Of a DNA stretch of 64,000 nucleotides, positions 16,352-24,574 are shown one piece after another; the first letter of the stretch is position 1; every line of letters begins with the position of its first letter. The stretch lies in assembly GCF_014836875.1 (NCBI RefSeq), contig NZ_JACSQC010000005.1, forward strand, positions 274,385 to 338,384, in the 5' to 3' direction. The stretch is from Arthrobacter pullicola. Its GTDB lineage: Bacteria > Actinomycetota > Actinomycetes > Actinomycetales > Micrococcaceae. A program made the translations under genes and the position numbers. The notes under the pieces are model-generated. The model did not search any database and was not told where the DNA came from. It saw nothing but the letters and a program-made list of their open reading frames with translations.

Positions 16352-17494
16352 TTACGCCGATGGCTTCTCCAGCGCGCCCGTGGCGGTGACCACGGCAATT
16401 CCCGTTTCGGGGTCTTCTGCGGCTCCGTCAAGGTCCGTTGCCCCGCCGATCACCGCACCTGAGTCCACAACCATGTTCCTCAGCCGGGCGCCGCTGCGGA
16501 CCCGCACGCCGTCGAGCAGGACACAGCCATGCACATCCGCTCCAGCCTCGATGTCGCAGTCCGGTCCGACCACGCTGCGGGTGAGTATGCCGTCGACCCT
16601 GGAGCCCGGGGCCAGCAAGCTGGTTTCCACCCGGGCTGCTGCCCCAATAAAGGCCGGAAGGCGGCGCGGAGTCGCCGAGAGGATGGGCCAGGCAGGGTCA
16701 TCGAACACCATTCCATGTCCGTCCAGCAGGTCCATGTGCGCCTGGTGGTAGCTTTCCGGCGTCCCCATATCCCGCCAGTACCCCTCGAGCCGGTGCTCAA
16801 CAACCTTTTCCTTCTCCACAAGATAGGGCAGCAGCTGGTCGCCGTAGTCCTCCAGCTGGCCATCCCGCTCCACGAGCTCCTCGAGGCTCGTGAGCAGGGT
16901 TTCGGCGTCGTAAAGGAAGATCTCCGCCGCAATGAGATCCGTCTTGGGCTTCTCCGGCTTGTACTCGAAGCCGGTGACGATTCCGTCGCGCACCTCTGCC
17001 ACGCCGTGGTCCGAGGGGTTGTTGCCGATCCGGTATGTCACCACGGTCAGCGCCGCTGCGGCCTCACGGTGGGTGGCAATGACATCGCGGTAGTCCAGAC
17101 GGTACAGGTGGTCTGCACTGAGCACCAGGACCAGGTCCGGATCGAATTCGCGGATATAGTCCACCTGCCGGTACAGGGCATCGGCATTGCCCTGGGCGAA
17201 GCCCTCGCCCTCGGAGCCCTGGTAGGGCGGCAGGACCCGAAGCCCTCCATTCGTCCGGTCCAGGTCCCACGGACGCCCGCTGACCAGATGGTCATTCAGC
17301 GACTTGGGTTCATACTGTTCAACGATCCAGACGTCGCTGAGCCCGGAGTTGTGCAGATTGGAGAGCGGGACATCGATCAGCCGGTAGGACCCGCCCACCG
17401 GCATGGCCGGTTTTGCCCGGGTGTCGGTCAGGCTTCCCAGCCTGCCGCCGGCCCCTCCGGCGAGAATGATGGTCAGTACCTTCGGCTGGCGCAT
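16352..17494 (-). CDS. glgC: Glucose-1-phosphate adenylyltransferase (ADP-glucose pyrophosphorylase)
   Basis: A 380-residue enzyme that makes ADP-glucose from glucose-1-phosphate and ATP for glycogen synthesis. The N-terminal nucleotidyltransferase domain shows LAGGAGGRLGSLTDTRAKPA and VGGSYRLIDVPLSN. The sugar-site regions are VLSADHLYRLDYRD and FEYKPEKP, with YWRDMGTPESYHQAHMDLL after them. The C-terminal left-handed helix follows (VVGPDCDIEAGADVHGCVLLDGVRV). It starts directly after the MarR gene stop (TGA then ATG), an unusual partner. No other glycogen gene is in the window. Confidence 0.92.
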   Translation of the reverse strand: MRQPKVLTIILAGGAGGRLGSLTDTRAKPAMPVGGSYRLIDVPLSNLHNSGLSDVWIVEQYEPKSLNDHLVSGRPWDLDRTNGGLRVLPPYQGSEGEGFAQGNADALYRQVDYIREFDPDLVLVLSADHLYRLDYRDVIATHREAAAALTVVTYRIGNNPSDHGVAEVRDGIVTGFEYKPEKPKTDLIAAEIFLYDAETLLTSLEELVERDGQLEDYGDQLLPYLVEKEKVVEHRLEGYWRDMGTPESYHQAHMDLLDGHGMVFDDPAWPILSATPRRLPAFIGAAARVETSLLAPGSRVDGILTRSVVGPDCDIEAGADVHGCVLLDGVRVRSGARLRNMVVDSGAVIGGATDLDGAAEDPETGIAVVTATGALEKPSA

Positions 17495-18001
17495 TCAGGG
17501 TCCTTCGGTTGGGGCCAGCGGGCGGGCCGCGGCCGGATCAAGCAGGGTCAGGATCTTGCCGCCGATCCGTGCCAGGTCGGCCACGTCACGATCGTCCAGG
17601 GCGTCAAAGACGGCATTGCGGACAGACTCCACGTGCCCCGGTGCCAGCTCGATGAGCGCGGCCATCCCCTCCTCGGTGATGGCCGCCGTCGTTACCCTGG
17701 CGTCCTTGGGGGAAGGGAACCTGCGCATCCAGCCCCGCTGTTCGAGCTTTTTCACCACGTGGGACAGGCGGGACAGGGAGGCGTTGGACCGGAGGGCGAG
17801 TTCGCTCATGGCCAGCTGCTTCTCCGGCGACTCCGAAGTCATGGCCAGGACGTGGTAGTCGAAGAGCGTGATCCGGGCCCGTTTGAACAGGTCCGCATCC
17901 AGGGTCCCGGGCAGCCGGGTGGCAACGGCGTAAAGCGCAAGCCAAGCCTGCCGCTCCTCGGGAGAGAGCCAGCGGGCGGGTTCGGACTGCGGTTCGGTCA
18001 T
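17495..18001 (-). CDS. MarR family transcriptional regulator
   Basis: A 168-residue winged-helix regulator. The DNA-binding core is ITLFDYHVLAMTSESPEKQLAMSELALRSNASLSRLSHVVKKLEQRGWMRRFPSPKDARVTTAAITEEG, with the recognition helix around NASLSRLSHVVKKLE and the wing at SPKDARVT. Long helices at both ends would form the dimer. It is encoded first in a two-gene unit with glgC and abuts it with no spacer. Its ligand and targets are unknown; control of glgC is a guess from position. Confidence 0.88.
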   Translation of the reverse strand: MTEPQSEPARWLSPEERQAWLALYAVATRLPGTLDADLFKRARITLFDYHVLAMTSESPEKQLAMSELALRSNASLSRLSHVVKKLEQRGWMRRFPSPKDARVTTAAITEEGMAALIELAPGHVESVRNAVFDALDDRDVADLARIGGKILTLLDPAAARPLAPTEGP

Positions 18002-18041
18002 GCGCGCAATTCTCTCACGGCACTTGAGCCTTCAAGGGAAT

Positions 18042-18072
18042 GCCCGGCCCCCTGAGTTCGGGGAAGGGGGCC
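18042..18072 (-). terminator. Terminator after the MHS transporter
   Basis: CCGGCCCCCT (18042-18051) pairs with AGGGGGCCGG (18063-18072), 15 nt past the transporter stop on the minus strand. There is no clear U-tract. Confidence 0.55.
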
Positions 18073-18086
18073 GGCAGCGGAGCGGT

Positions 18087-19730
18087 CTAGCGGACGCTCT
18101 CCGGCTCTCCCTTCGCCTGAGCCGGATCGGTTTCGGAGGCCCCGGGATCCGGAACGGTGTTGAACGGGAGGGAGTCGACGTCGAGCAGCGGGTTCTCGTC
18201 CTGCGTCGCGACAAGCTCACGGGCTTCAGCTTCCGTGGCCACACTCGGCATGGAGCCGGGCATGGGCCGGTTGGCGGATTCCTTCATGATTCCGATGGCA
18301 ATGGCCCCGGCAGCCGACGTCACCATCAGGTAGTAGGCGGGCATCATGTCATCACCGGTGAGGGTGATCAGGCCCTGCATGATCAGCGGAGCCGTGCCGC
18401 CGAAAATCGCAACGGCAAAGTTGTAGGCAATGCCCATGGCTCCGTAACGGCTGGCCGTGGGGAAGAGCGCCGGCAGGGATGACGCCAGGTTGGCCACGTA
18501 GAAGGTGACCGGGATGGCCAGCAGAGCCAGGCCCAGGAGCGTGGACCAGATAGGCCCCATGCCGATGAGCAGGAAGGAGGGAATGGCCAGCACGATCGTG
18601 GAACCGGCGCCCATCCACAGGACCGGACGGCGGCCGATCCGGTCCGAGAGCATCCCGGTCAGCGGGATACACAGCGCCATGGCCACCAGCACGGGAATAG
18701 TCAGCAGGGTGCCGTGAAGCGGGTCGTACCCCTTGGAATCGGTGAGGTAGGACGGCATGTAGGAGGTCAGAGCGTAGCCAACGGTGTTGGCGGCAGCCAC
18801 CAGGACCATGGCCAGTACGATCGGGCGCCAGTAGGTGCGGAAAATCCCGAAGGTGCCCTGCGCGACTGCATCTTTGTCCACCGCTGCGCCGGACGCTGCG
18901 GCAGCAGTCTCCTCCTGGGCGTCCAGGGTCGCCTGGAAGGCCGGGGACTCCTCGATCTTCAGCCGGAAGTAAATGGCAATGGCGCCCAGAGGGCCGGCAA
19001 TCAGGAACGGAATGCGCCAGCCCCAGTCCAGCATGGTCTCCTGACTGAGCGTCATCTGCAGGATGGAGACCGTCAGGGCGCCGAGGGCGAAGCCCATGTA
19101 GCTGCCAAGGTCCAGGATGCTGGCCAGGAAGCCGCGGCGCTTATCCGGCGCATACTCGGAGACGAAGGTGGTGGCACCGGCATACTCGCCGCCGGTGGAG
19201 AACCCCTGAATGAGCTTCATCAGCACGAGCAGCACCGGAGCCGCCATGCCGATCTGGGCGTAGCCGGGCAGCAGGCCGATGACGAAAGTAGAGGCGGCCA
19301 TCATGATCAGCGTGGTGGCAAGCGTTTTCTGGCGGCCGATGCGGTCACCGATCCGCCCGAAGATCACTCCGCCAAGCGGGCGGGCGATGAACGTGACAGC
19401 GAAGACACCCAGGCTGAAGAGCAGCTGCGCGGCAGGATCAGCGTCGGACAGAAACACGGCACCCATCGTGACGGCGAGGTAGCCGTAGACCCCGATATCG
19501 AACCATTCCATGGTGTTGCCGACGACGGTTCCGCTGACCGCTTTCTTCATCATGGAGTGGTCGACGACGTTTACGTCTTCGACTTCGAGGCGGCGCTTAC
19601 GCAGCGGATTGCGCAGGGGCTTGCGCTGCATCCGGGGCCCGCCGGAACCGGGCGGGGCTGCACTGTGGTCAGGTGCTTCTTGCTGCATTTGGGCCTTTTC
19701 TCTAGAGGTCATCTGCTCGGGACAAAGCAT
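18087..19730 (-). CDS. MHS family MFS transporter (ProP-like)
   Basis: A 547-residue proton symporter of the metabolite:H+ symporter class, with 12 predicted membrane helices. Signatures are GNTMEWFDIGVYGYLA in helix 1, FARPLGG-like VTFIARPLGGVIFGRIGDRIGRQ in the loop 2-3, and GFSTGGEYAGATTFVSEYAPDKRRG. Relatives carry proline/betaine, shikimate or dicarboxylates; the substrate cannot be fixed here. A hydrophilic N-terminal extension of about 60 residues and a 50-residue acidic tail are present. The ATG at 19730 follows GGGGAGG closely; the ATG at 19712 is a less supported alternative. Confidence 0.9.
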   Translation of the reverse strand: MLCPEQMTSREKAQMQQEAPDHSAAPPGSGGPRMQRKPLRNPLRKRRLEVEDVNVVDHSMMKKAVSGTVVGNTMEWFDIGVYGYLAVTMGAVFLSDADPAAQLLFSLGVFAVTFIARPLGGVIFGRIGDRIGRQKTLATTLIMMAASTFVIGLLPGYAQIGMAAPVLLVLMKLIQGFSTGGEYAGATTFVSEYAPDKRRGFLASILDLGSYMGFALGALTVSILQMTLSQETMLDWGWRIPFLIAGPLGAIAIYFRLKIEESPAFQATLDAQEETAAAASGAAVDKDAVAQGTFGIFRTYWRPIVLAMVLVAAANTVGYALTSYMPSYLTDSKGYDPLHGTLLTIPVLVAMALCIPLTGMLSDRIGRRPVLWMGAGSTIVLAIPSFLLIGMGPIWSTLLGLALLAIPVTFYVANLASSLPALFPTASRYGAMGIAYNFAVAIFGGTAPLIMQGLITLTGDDMMPAYYLMVTSAAGAIAIGIMKESANRPMPGSMPSVATEAEARELVATQDENPLLDVDSLPFNTVPDPGASETDPAQAKGEPESVR

Positions 19731-19817
19731 CCACCTCCCCGGGACAGGCCAGGGAGACCATCGATATTAGGAAATTTCGGGTCAAATGCCGAATCCTAAG
19801 GGTGCTTATGACGCTAA

Positions 19818-19880
19818 TTGTGAATTGCGTCCTGCTGTCATTCGCCGTGAATCAGGAGAAATGTGACTCGTTGTGAATTG
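19818..19880. repeat. Repeated decamer upstream of the MHS transporter
   Basis: TTGTGAATTG occurs at 19818-19827 and again at 19871-19880, with a related GTGAAT between them, in an AT-richer stretch between two minus-strand genes. It could be a regulator-binding region for the transporter; nothing more is supported. Confidence 0.4.
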
Positions 19881-19928
19881 AGCCACGCGTGGCCGGTTTT
19901 CAGGTTTTCGGCAGGCCCCCGAAGCCGC

Positions 19929-20708
19929 TCAGTCCGCCGGGCGGAGACTGACGGGGGACGGATACCGGGCACTCAGGTTGTCCCCTGAGGACACCCCCCT
20001 CAGGCGGCGGCCGACCCAGGGTCCGAGGTACTCCCGTGCCCACCGCGCATCGTGCTTCAACCGCTGGATCCGGTCCAGTGCGGGCAGGCTGTCGAGTTCC
20101 GGGACATCCAGCGCGTCGGTGGCCCGGAGCACTTCCAGGACTTTCTTGGCGGTGAGGATGTGGCCGGCAGGAGACATATGCAGACGGTCAGTGTCCCAGT
20201 ACCGCTCATCCTGGAGCACCTTCATCCTCCAGTAGTCGACCAGCACCGCTCCGTGCGCGTCGGCAGCTTCCCGCACCAGCTCGTTGTAGAGGGCGGTACG
20301 GCCCCGGGTCCTGCCGAAAATCGGAGACTGACCAGAGTCGAACCCGGTGAACACCAGTACGGCGGCGCCTCCCGACCGCAGCCGGCCAATCGCCCCGTCG
20401 TAGGCCTGGACAATCGCATCGATGTCCACCTTTGGCCGCAGAATGTCATTCCCTCCGGCGTAGAGGGTCACCAGTGTGGGCTCCAGGGCCAGAGCTGGTT
20501 CAATCTGCTCATCAATGACCTGCCGGAGTTTTTTCCCTCGAATAGCCAGATTGGCGTATTCCCAGGCGGGATCCGCCAAGCTCAGCTGCTCGGCCACCCG
20601 GTCTGCCCAGCCCCGGACGCCGTTGGGCCGGGACGGATCCCAGTCCCCCACGCCTTCGGTAAATGAATCGCCAAGTGCTACGTATCGCTGCGTCAGAGTC
20701 ACCCCCAC
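19929..20708 (-). CDS. SGNH/GDSL-type hydrolase
   Basis: A 259-residue cytoplasmic-looking esterase/lipase-like protein. Block I is YVALGDSFTEGVGDW with the nucleophile Ser15, the Gly of block II lies in NLAIRGKKL, block III is LYAGGNDILRP, and block V is DRLHMSPAGH with the catalytic Asp-His pair. It has no signal peptide, so the substrate is probably intracellular. GTG at 20708 or at 20702 could start it; no ribosome site is seen. It is divergent from the diacylglycerol-kinase-like gene, with 91 bp between them. Confidence 0.9.
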   Translation of the reverse strand: MGVTLTQRYVALGDSFTEGVGDWDPSRPNGVRGWADRVAEQLSLADPAWEYANLAIRGKKLRQVIDEQIEPALALEPTLVTLYAGGNDILRPKVDIDAIVQAYDGAIGRLRSGGAAVLVFTGFDSGQSPIFGRTRGRTALYNELVREAADAHGAVLVDYWRMKVLQDERYWDTDRLHMSPAGHILTAKKVLEVLRATDALDVPELDSLPALDRIQRLKHDARWAREYLGPWVGRRLRGVSSGDNLSARYPSPVSLRPAD

Positions 20709-20799
20709 AGCCTACAAGTTGCCTGAGCAAACCAAGGTGCCGCAGGCCCGGTGCAGTCTAGACTCGGAGCCGGAACACTCCCACCCACCGAAGGGCACC

Positions 20800-21789
20800 A
20801 TGTCCAGCCAGCCACAGGCTCAGGGCCTCCCAACAGCCGCTGCTCCCGCATCCCGGCGTGCCGCCGTCATTATCAATCCCACCAAGAAAACAGATGTGGA
20901 CATCCGCGCACTGGTGGATGAGGCCTGCCGCGAAGAGGGCTGGGCGGCACCGCTGTGGCTGGAAACCGAGCAGGAAGATCCCGGCCGCGGCATGGCCCGC
21001 CAGGCACTCCAGGAGGGCGTCGACGTCGTTATTGCGGCCGGAGGTGACGGCACCGTCCGGTGTGTGGCCGCCGAGCTTGCCGGCACGGACACACCCCTGG
21101 GACTGCTTCCCCTCGGCACCGGCAACCTGCTGGCACGGAATCTCGACGTTCCGGTGGACGATCCCGCCGGAGCCATCCGGACCGCACTCACCGGCACCGA
21201 ACGCCGTATTGATGTGGTCCATGTAAAGGTTGATGAGGCTGTGGACAGCGACATCTTCCTGGTCATGGCCGGCCTGGGCTACGACGCAGTGATGATGGGC
21301 GACACCAACACCGCCCTGAAGGACCGGGTGGGCTGGCTGGCCTACGTGGACGCGGGCATCCGGAACCTCCCCGGGAAACCGGTCAGGACCATGATTTCGA
21401 TTGATGGCGGCACCCCGATTCAGCGCCGCCTGCGCAGCGTTATGGGCGGAAACTGCGGCAAGATCGTCGGCGGGCTGGAAGTCTTCCCCGGAGCGAGAAT
21501 CGACGACGGACTGCTGGACATTATGACCATGGCGCCCAAGGGCGGCCTGGGCTGGCTGAACGTTGTGGCCGGGCTGCTGCGCCGAGGGAAGGGCCGCGGC
21601 ACCGCAGTGGAATACTTCCAGTGCCGGAGCGCCGAAATCTGGGCTGACGTAGAACAGGATTTCGAGATGGACGGCGACCATCTCGGCACCGCATCCCACA
21701 TCTCCATGCGCGTTGATCCGCAGGCTCTGCGGATCCGGATGCCATATGGCAAAAAGGACCCGGCCATTCTGACGAACCCGGAGCCGTAG
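20800..21789 (+). CDS. Diacylglycerol/lipid kinase family protein
   Basis: A 329-residue protein with the DAGK catalytic fold. GGDGTVR (81-87) is the nucleotide loop, LPLGTGNLLARNLDVP follows, and the C-terminal domain contains MAGLGYDAVMMGDTN and FEMDGDHLG. It would phosphorylate diacylglycerol or a related lipid at the membrane; in mycobacteria and relatives this feeds phosphatidylinositol mannoside and phospholipid turnover. GAAGGG lies 4 nt before the ATG at 20800. The exact lipid substrate is unknown. Confidence 0.9.
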   Translation: MSSQPQAQGLPTAAAPASRRAAVIINPTKKTDVDIRALVDEACREEGWAAPLWLETEQEDPGRGMARQALQEGVDVVIAAGGDGTVRCVAAELAGTDTPLGLLPLGTGNLLARNLDVPVDDPAGAIRTALTGTERRIDVVHVKVDEAVDSDIFLVMAGLGYDAVMMGDTNTALKDRVGWLAYVDAGIRNLPGKPVRTMISIDGGTPIQRRLRSVMGGNCGKIVGGLEVFPGARIDDGLLDIMTMAPKGGLGWLNVVAGLLRRGKGRGTAVEYFQCRSAEIWADVEQDFEMDGDHLGTASHISMRVDPQALRIRMPYGKKDPAILTNPEP

Positions 21790-21902
21790 CGCCGGGGGCG
21801 GCTGGGCGAATGGCAGGCCACTCGCCCAGCCGGCCCTGCTCCGCGAATGGTTCAGCGGGGTGGTTCAGCGGATGGTTCAGGCCGTGGCCCCCCAGGTAAG
21901 GC

Positions 21903-22811
21903 TTAGAGCCACTCCATCGGGTCGACGTACTCGTTGTTGATCAGCACCTCAAAGTGCAGGTGCGGTCCGGTCGAGTTCCCGGTGCTGCCCACTGAGCCGA
22001 TCACCTGGCCGCCGTCAACCCACTGGCCCGGCTCCACCCAGATGTCGTTGAGGTGGTTGTACGTGGACTTGGTTCCGTCGCCGTGGTCCACGACGATGCG
22101 CAGTCCGCCGCCGCCGTTGGTATGCCAGCCGGCTTCCGTGACGGTGCCGCCCAGGGTGGCCTTGACATTGGTGCCGGTGGCTCCGCGGAAGTCCGTTCCG
22201 GTGTGCCATTCCAGGCCGCTGCCGGTCATCGGATTGATCCGCCAGCCGAACGGCGAGGTGACGTAGACATTGTCCACGGGGGCTACCGGCCCCTCCTCCG
22301 CTGCGGGTGCGGTGGAACCAACTCCGTCCACGGCGGCCGGATCAGCGGGGGTTTCCGCGGCCGGGGCTTCTGCAGACGCAGCTTCCGCTGGAGCCTCCTG
22401 AGAAAGGGAAGCTGCGAGGGGCTGGGCGTCCAGGGACTGGCGGTCGGCCAGGGTCCGGGGTGCCGCTTCTGCGACACCAAAGACCATTCCGGTCAGCACC
22501 AGGGAGGTGCCGGCACCAAGTGCGGCTGTTTTGCGTGCGGGCGTGCCGAGTGCTGCGGCCCGGCTCCGGAGTTCCTCCATCCGTCGGACGAGTTCGGTTC
22601 CGCGGCTGTCCCATCGGGGACGGGCATGCTTCCCCCTTGCCCGGTCCTGTGCATCAAAAGTCTGGTGTTCGGCCGTGTTCCCGGCCTTGTTCTTGGTGTG
22701 CTTGGTGTTCTTGGTGTGCTCGTCTGCCCGATACCGGGCCGCGGTGTCAGTCATGTACCGGCGGACAGAGTCAGCGAGGTTCCTGACGGTCTCGTTGACG
22801 TTTACGGTCAT
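21903..22811 (-). CDS. M23 family (LytM-type) peptidase
   Basis: A 302-residue cell-wall endopeptidase or endopeptidase-like protein. The C-terminal LytM domain carries WHTGTDFRGATGTNVKA and GPHLHFEVLINN, which contain the zinc ligands (His and Asp of HTGTD, and HLH). A membrane-spanning segment lies near residues 95-115 (AALGAGTSLVLTGMVFGVAEAA) after a long charged N-terminus, followed by an Ala/Pro/Glu-rich linker. The N-terminus includes the near-repeat HTKNTKHTKN. It would act outside the membrane on peptidoglycan. There is no ribosome site better than the ATG at 22811. Confidence 0.9.
   Translation of the reverse strand: MTVNVNETVRNLADSVRRYMTDTAARYRADEHTKNTKHTKNKAGNTAEHQTFDAQDRARGKHARPRWDSRGTELVRRMEELRSRAAALGTPARKTAALGAGTSLVLTGMVFGVAEAAPRTLADRQSLDAQPLAASLSQEAPAEAASAEAPAAETPADPAAVDGVGSTAPAAEEGPVAPVDNVYVTSPFGWRINPMTGSGLEWHTGTDFRGATGTNVKATLGGTVTEAGWHTNGGGGLRIVVDHGDGTKSTYNHLNDIWVEPGQWVDGGQVIGSVGSTGNSTGPHLHFEVLINNEYVDPMEWL
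22690..22725. repeat. 18-bp tandem repeat inside the M23 gene
   Basis: TTCTTGGTGTGCTTGGTG (22690-22707) is followed immediately by a nearly identical copy. It encodes the HTKNTKHTKN stretch in the cytoplasmic N-terminal part and could vary in copy number in frame. Confidence 0.6.
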
Positions 22812-22957
22812 TCATCACTCCACTGAATAGACAACAGTTCGGTCGGTACTGCTTTGCCTCTGGAGGGTGCGCGGAATCAGATAATTCCAAGTGATGCTTC
22901 AAGGCTAGGCGACGCCGTGTTGACAGTGGAGGGGTTTGTGTGCAATGCAACAGGGTG

Positions 22958-22998
22958 GGGTGGGTGGAAACACAGGACCTGGGTGGGTGGAAACACAG
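22958..22998. repeat. 18-bp direct repeat upstream of the M23 gene
   Basis: GGGTGGGTGGAAACACAG occurs at 22958-22975 and 22981-22998 (period 23 bp) in the 261-bp gap between the M23 gene and the downstream oxidoreductase. No gene is visible in the gap. The perfect repeat could be a protein-binding pair or a slippage product. Confidence 0.6.
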
Positions 22999-23072
22999 AG
23001 CGGCTCACCACGAGGCAGATCTGTAGCGCGTTCGTGGAGGCGTTCCAGATACGCTTTGGCCGCGGGTTCCCT

Positions 23073-24044
23073 TCAGTTGCCCTCCGCCGTGACATCGGTG
23101 GGGTTCACGCTGACCAGAACCTTGCCACGTGCACCGTGTGACAGGAGCGATTCGAAAGCCTGCGGGGTTTGTTCGAAAGGCAGAACCCGGTCCACGACCG
23201 GCCGGATAACACCACTGTCGACAAGTTCGGCGATCTTGCGCAGATGCTCACCGTTGGGCCGAATGAACAGGAACCGGTAGGTGACGCCGAGCCGGCGGGC
23301 CCGCCGGCGGGTGGTGGCACTCAAACCCCGGATTGCCAGCTTCACCAGCGGGTTGACGCCGACCTGGGTTGCGAAGGCAGGATCCGGAGGCCCGGTAATG
23401 CCAATAACGGTACCTCCAGGGCGGACAACGCCGAGCGACCGCTTCAAGGTTTCGCCGCCCTGCGTATCCAGCACGAGGTCAATGTTCGACAGCTTCTCGG
23501 TGAAGTCTTCGGTGCGGTAGTCGATGACGATGTCTGCCCCAAGTTCCCGCACGAACTCTGCGTTGGCGCTGCTGACGGTGGTGGCAACAACAGCTCCCAG
23601 GTGCTTTGCCAGCTGGATCGCCACCGTTCCGACTCCGCCGGAGCCACCGTGGATAAGAACGTTTTGCCCAGACTGCAACTTGCCCATCTCTACCAGGCCT
23701 TGCCAAGCCGTCAGAGCGACCACCGGCAGTGCTGCTGCTTCCACCACGTCCGTGGATTTCGGAATCAGCGCCAGATCGCCCTCCTGTACGGCGACAAATT
23801 CCGCAAAGGCTCCCATGCGGGCCTGATTCGGATAGGCAAATACCTGCATGCCGGGAGTGAATTTGGAGGCTTTCGAGCCAAGAGCCACGACTTCCCCGGC
23901 AAACTCGCTGCCTATGACCATGGGCAGCTTGAACGGGAAGATCTGTTTAAATTCACCAGAGCGGAGCCGTTCATCACCATGATTAACGCCCGCGGCGCGC
24001 ATCCGAACCAGGACCTCGTGGTCCCCCAGCACCGGTTCAGGCAT
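23073..24044 (-). CDS. NADP-dependent oxidoreductase (quinone reductase-like), N-terminally truncated
   Basis: A zinc-free medium-chain dehydrogenase of 323 residues from ATG 24044. It retains the GroES-like region from PEPVLGDHEVLVRMRAAGVNHGDE on, and the complete Rossmann domain with HGGSGGVGTVAIQLAKHLGA. Relatives begin about 18-20 residues earlier with a MKAFVLxKYG-type strand, which is absent on this strand. That missing piece appears on the opposite strand just upstream inside the HxlR reading frame (see 24061-24116). The frame is open upstream but encodes no family sequence. The protein may be misfolded or inactive. It is divergent from the HxlR gene, with start codons that touch or overlap. 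Confidence 0.8.
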   Translation of the reverse strand: MPEPVLGDHEVLVRMRAAGVNHGDERLRSGEFKQIFPFKLPMVIGSEFAGEVVALGSKASKFTPGMQVFAYPNQARMGAFAEFVAVQEGDLALIPKSTDVVEAAALPVVALTAWQGLVEMGKLQSGQNVLIHGGSGGVGTVAIQLAKHLGAVVATTVSSANAEFVRELGADIVIDYRTEDFTEKLSNIDLVLDTQGGETLKRSLGVVRPGGTVIGITGPPDPAFATQVGVNPLVKLAIRGLSATTRRRARRLGVTYRFLFIRPNGEHLRKIAELVDSGVIRPVVDRVLPFEQTPQAFESLLSHGARGKVLVSVNPTDVTAEGN

Positions 24045-24057
24045 GCTCACCTGTGTG

Positions 24058-24516
24058 ATGGGCGACAGGAGCAGGAAGAAGGCGTTTGTCCTCCAGAAAT
24101 ACGGAGCAACGTCGCCTCGGTCTGACTGCCCGATCAACCGTGCCCTTGAGATGATCGGAGACCAATGGAGCCTGGTGATCCTGCGGGATATCGCGGCTAA
24201 CGATCGGCGAAGCTTCCGTGAGCTCTGCACCGCCAACGAGGAAGGGATCAGCGCCCCGGTATTATCGAGGCGGCTTGCCGACCTGACGAGGGCCGGGTTC
24301 CTCACTAAGGCCGATACCCCACCCGGGAAGCAGGGCCAATACTCGTTGACCGAGCTGGGCCTGCAGACGATCCCGCTGATGGTGGAGTTGGCGCGGCTCG
24401 GGGTTCTCCTGGACCCCGCGACAGCCCGGAATGCACCGGAGTTCGTGCATCCGTCGCATGCCGGAGGCCTGGAGACGGAAATCGGCGAGCTGCGCCGGCG
24501 GCATCTTGGCGGTTAA
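24058..24516 (+). CDS. HxlR family transcriptional regulator
   Basis: A winged-helix regulator. The core SDCPINRALEMIGDQWSLVILRDIAANDRRSFRELCTANEEGISAPVLSRRLADLTRAGFLTK is the HxlR domain, with the near-N-terminal Cys24 in the position often used for redox sensing. The first 21 residues (MGDRSRKKAFVLQKYGATSPR) are not typical and contain what looks like a displaced oxidoreductase N-terminus. ATG 24043 is an alternative start that overlaps the oxidoreductase start on the other strand. HxlR regulators often control a divergent oxidoreductase, as here. Confidence 0.88.
   Translation: MGDRSRKKAFVLQKYGATSPRSDCPINRALEMIGDQWSLVILRDIAANDRRSFRELCTANEEGISAPVLSRRLADLTRAGFLTKADTPPGKQGQYSLTELGLQTIPLMVELARLGVLLDPATARNAPEFVHPSHAGGLETEIGELRRRHLGG
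24061..24116. other. Candidate microinversion or invertible segment
   Basis: GGCGAC (24061-24066) and GTCGCC (24111-24116) are inverted repeats around 44 bp. On the plus strand the segment encodes RSRKKAFVLQKYGATSP inside the HxlR frame. If the segment is flipped, the minus strand reads KKAFVLQKYGATSP and then runs in frame into ITQVSMPEPVLGDH of the oxidoreductase, rebuilding the usual N-terminus of that family, though the expected ATG is AAG. The flip was worked out by hand from the sequence. Confidence 0.6.
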
Positions 24517-24574
24517 CCGAACCGGCCAAGCACCCGGCCAGAGCCCGGTCAGGACATTTCGGTGACCAGGCCGG

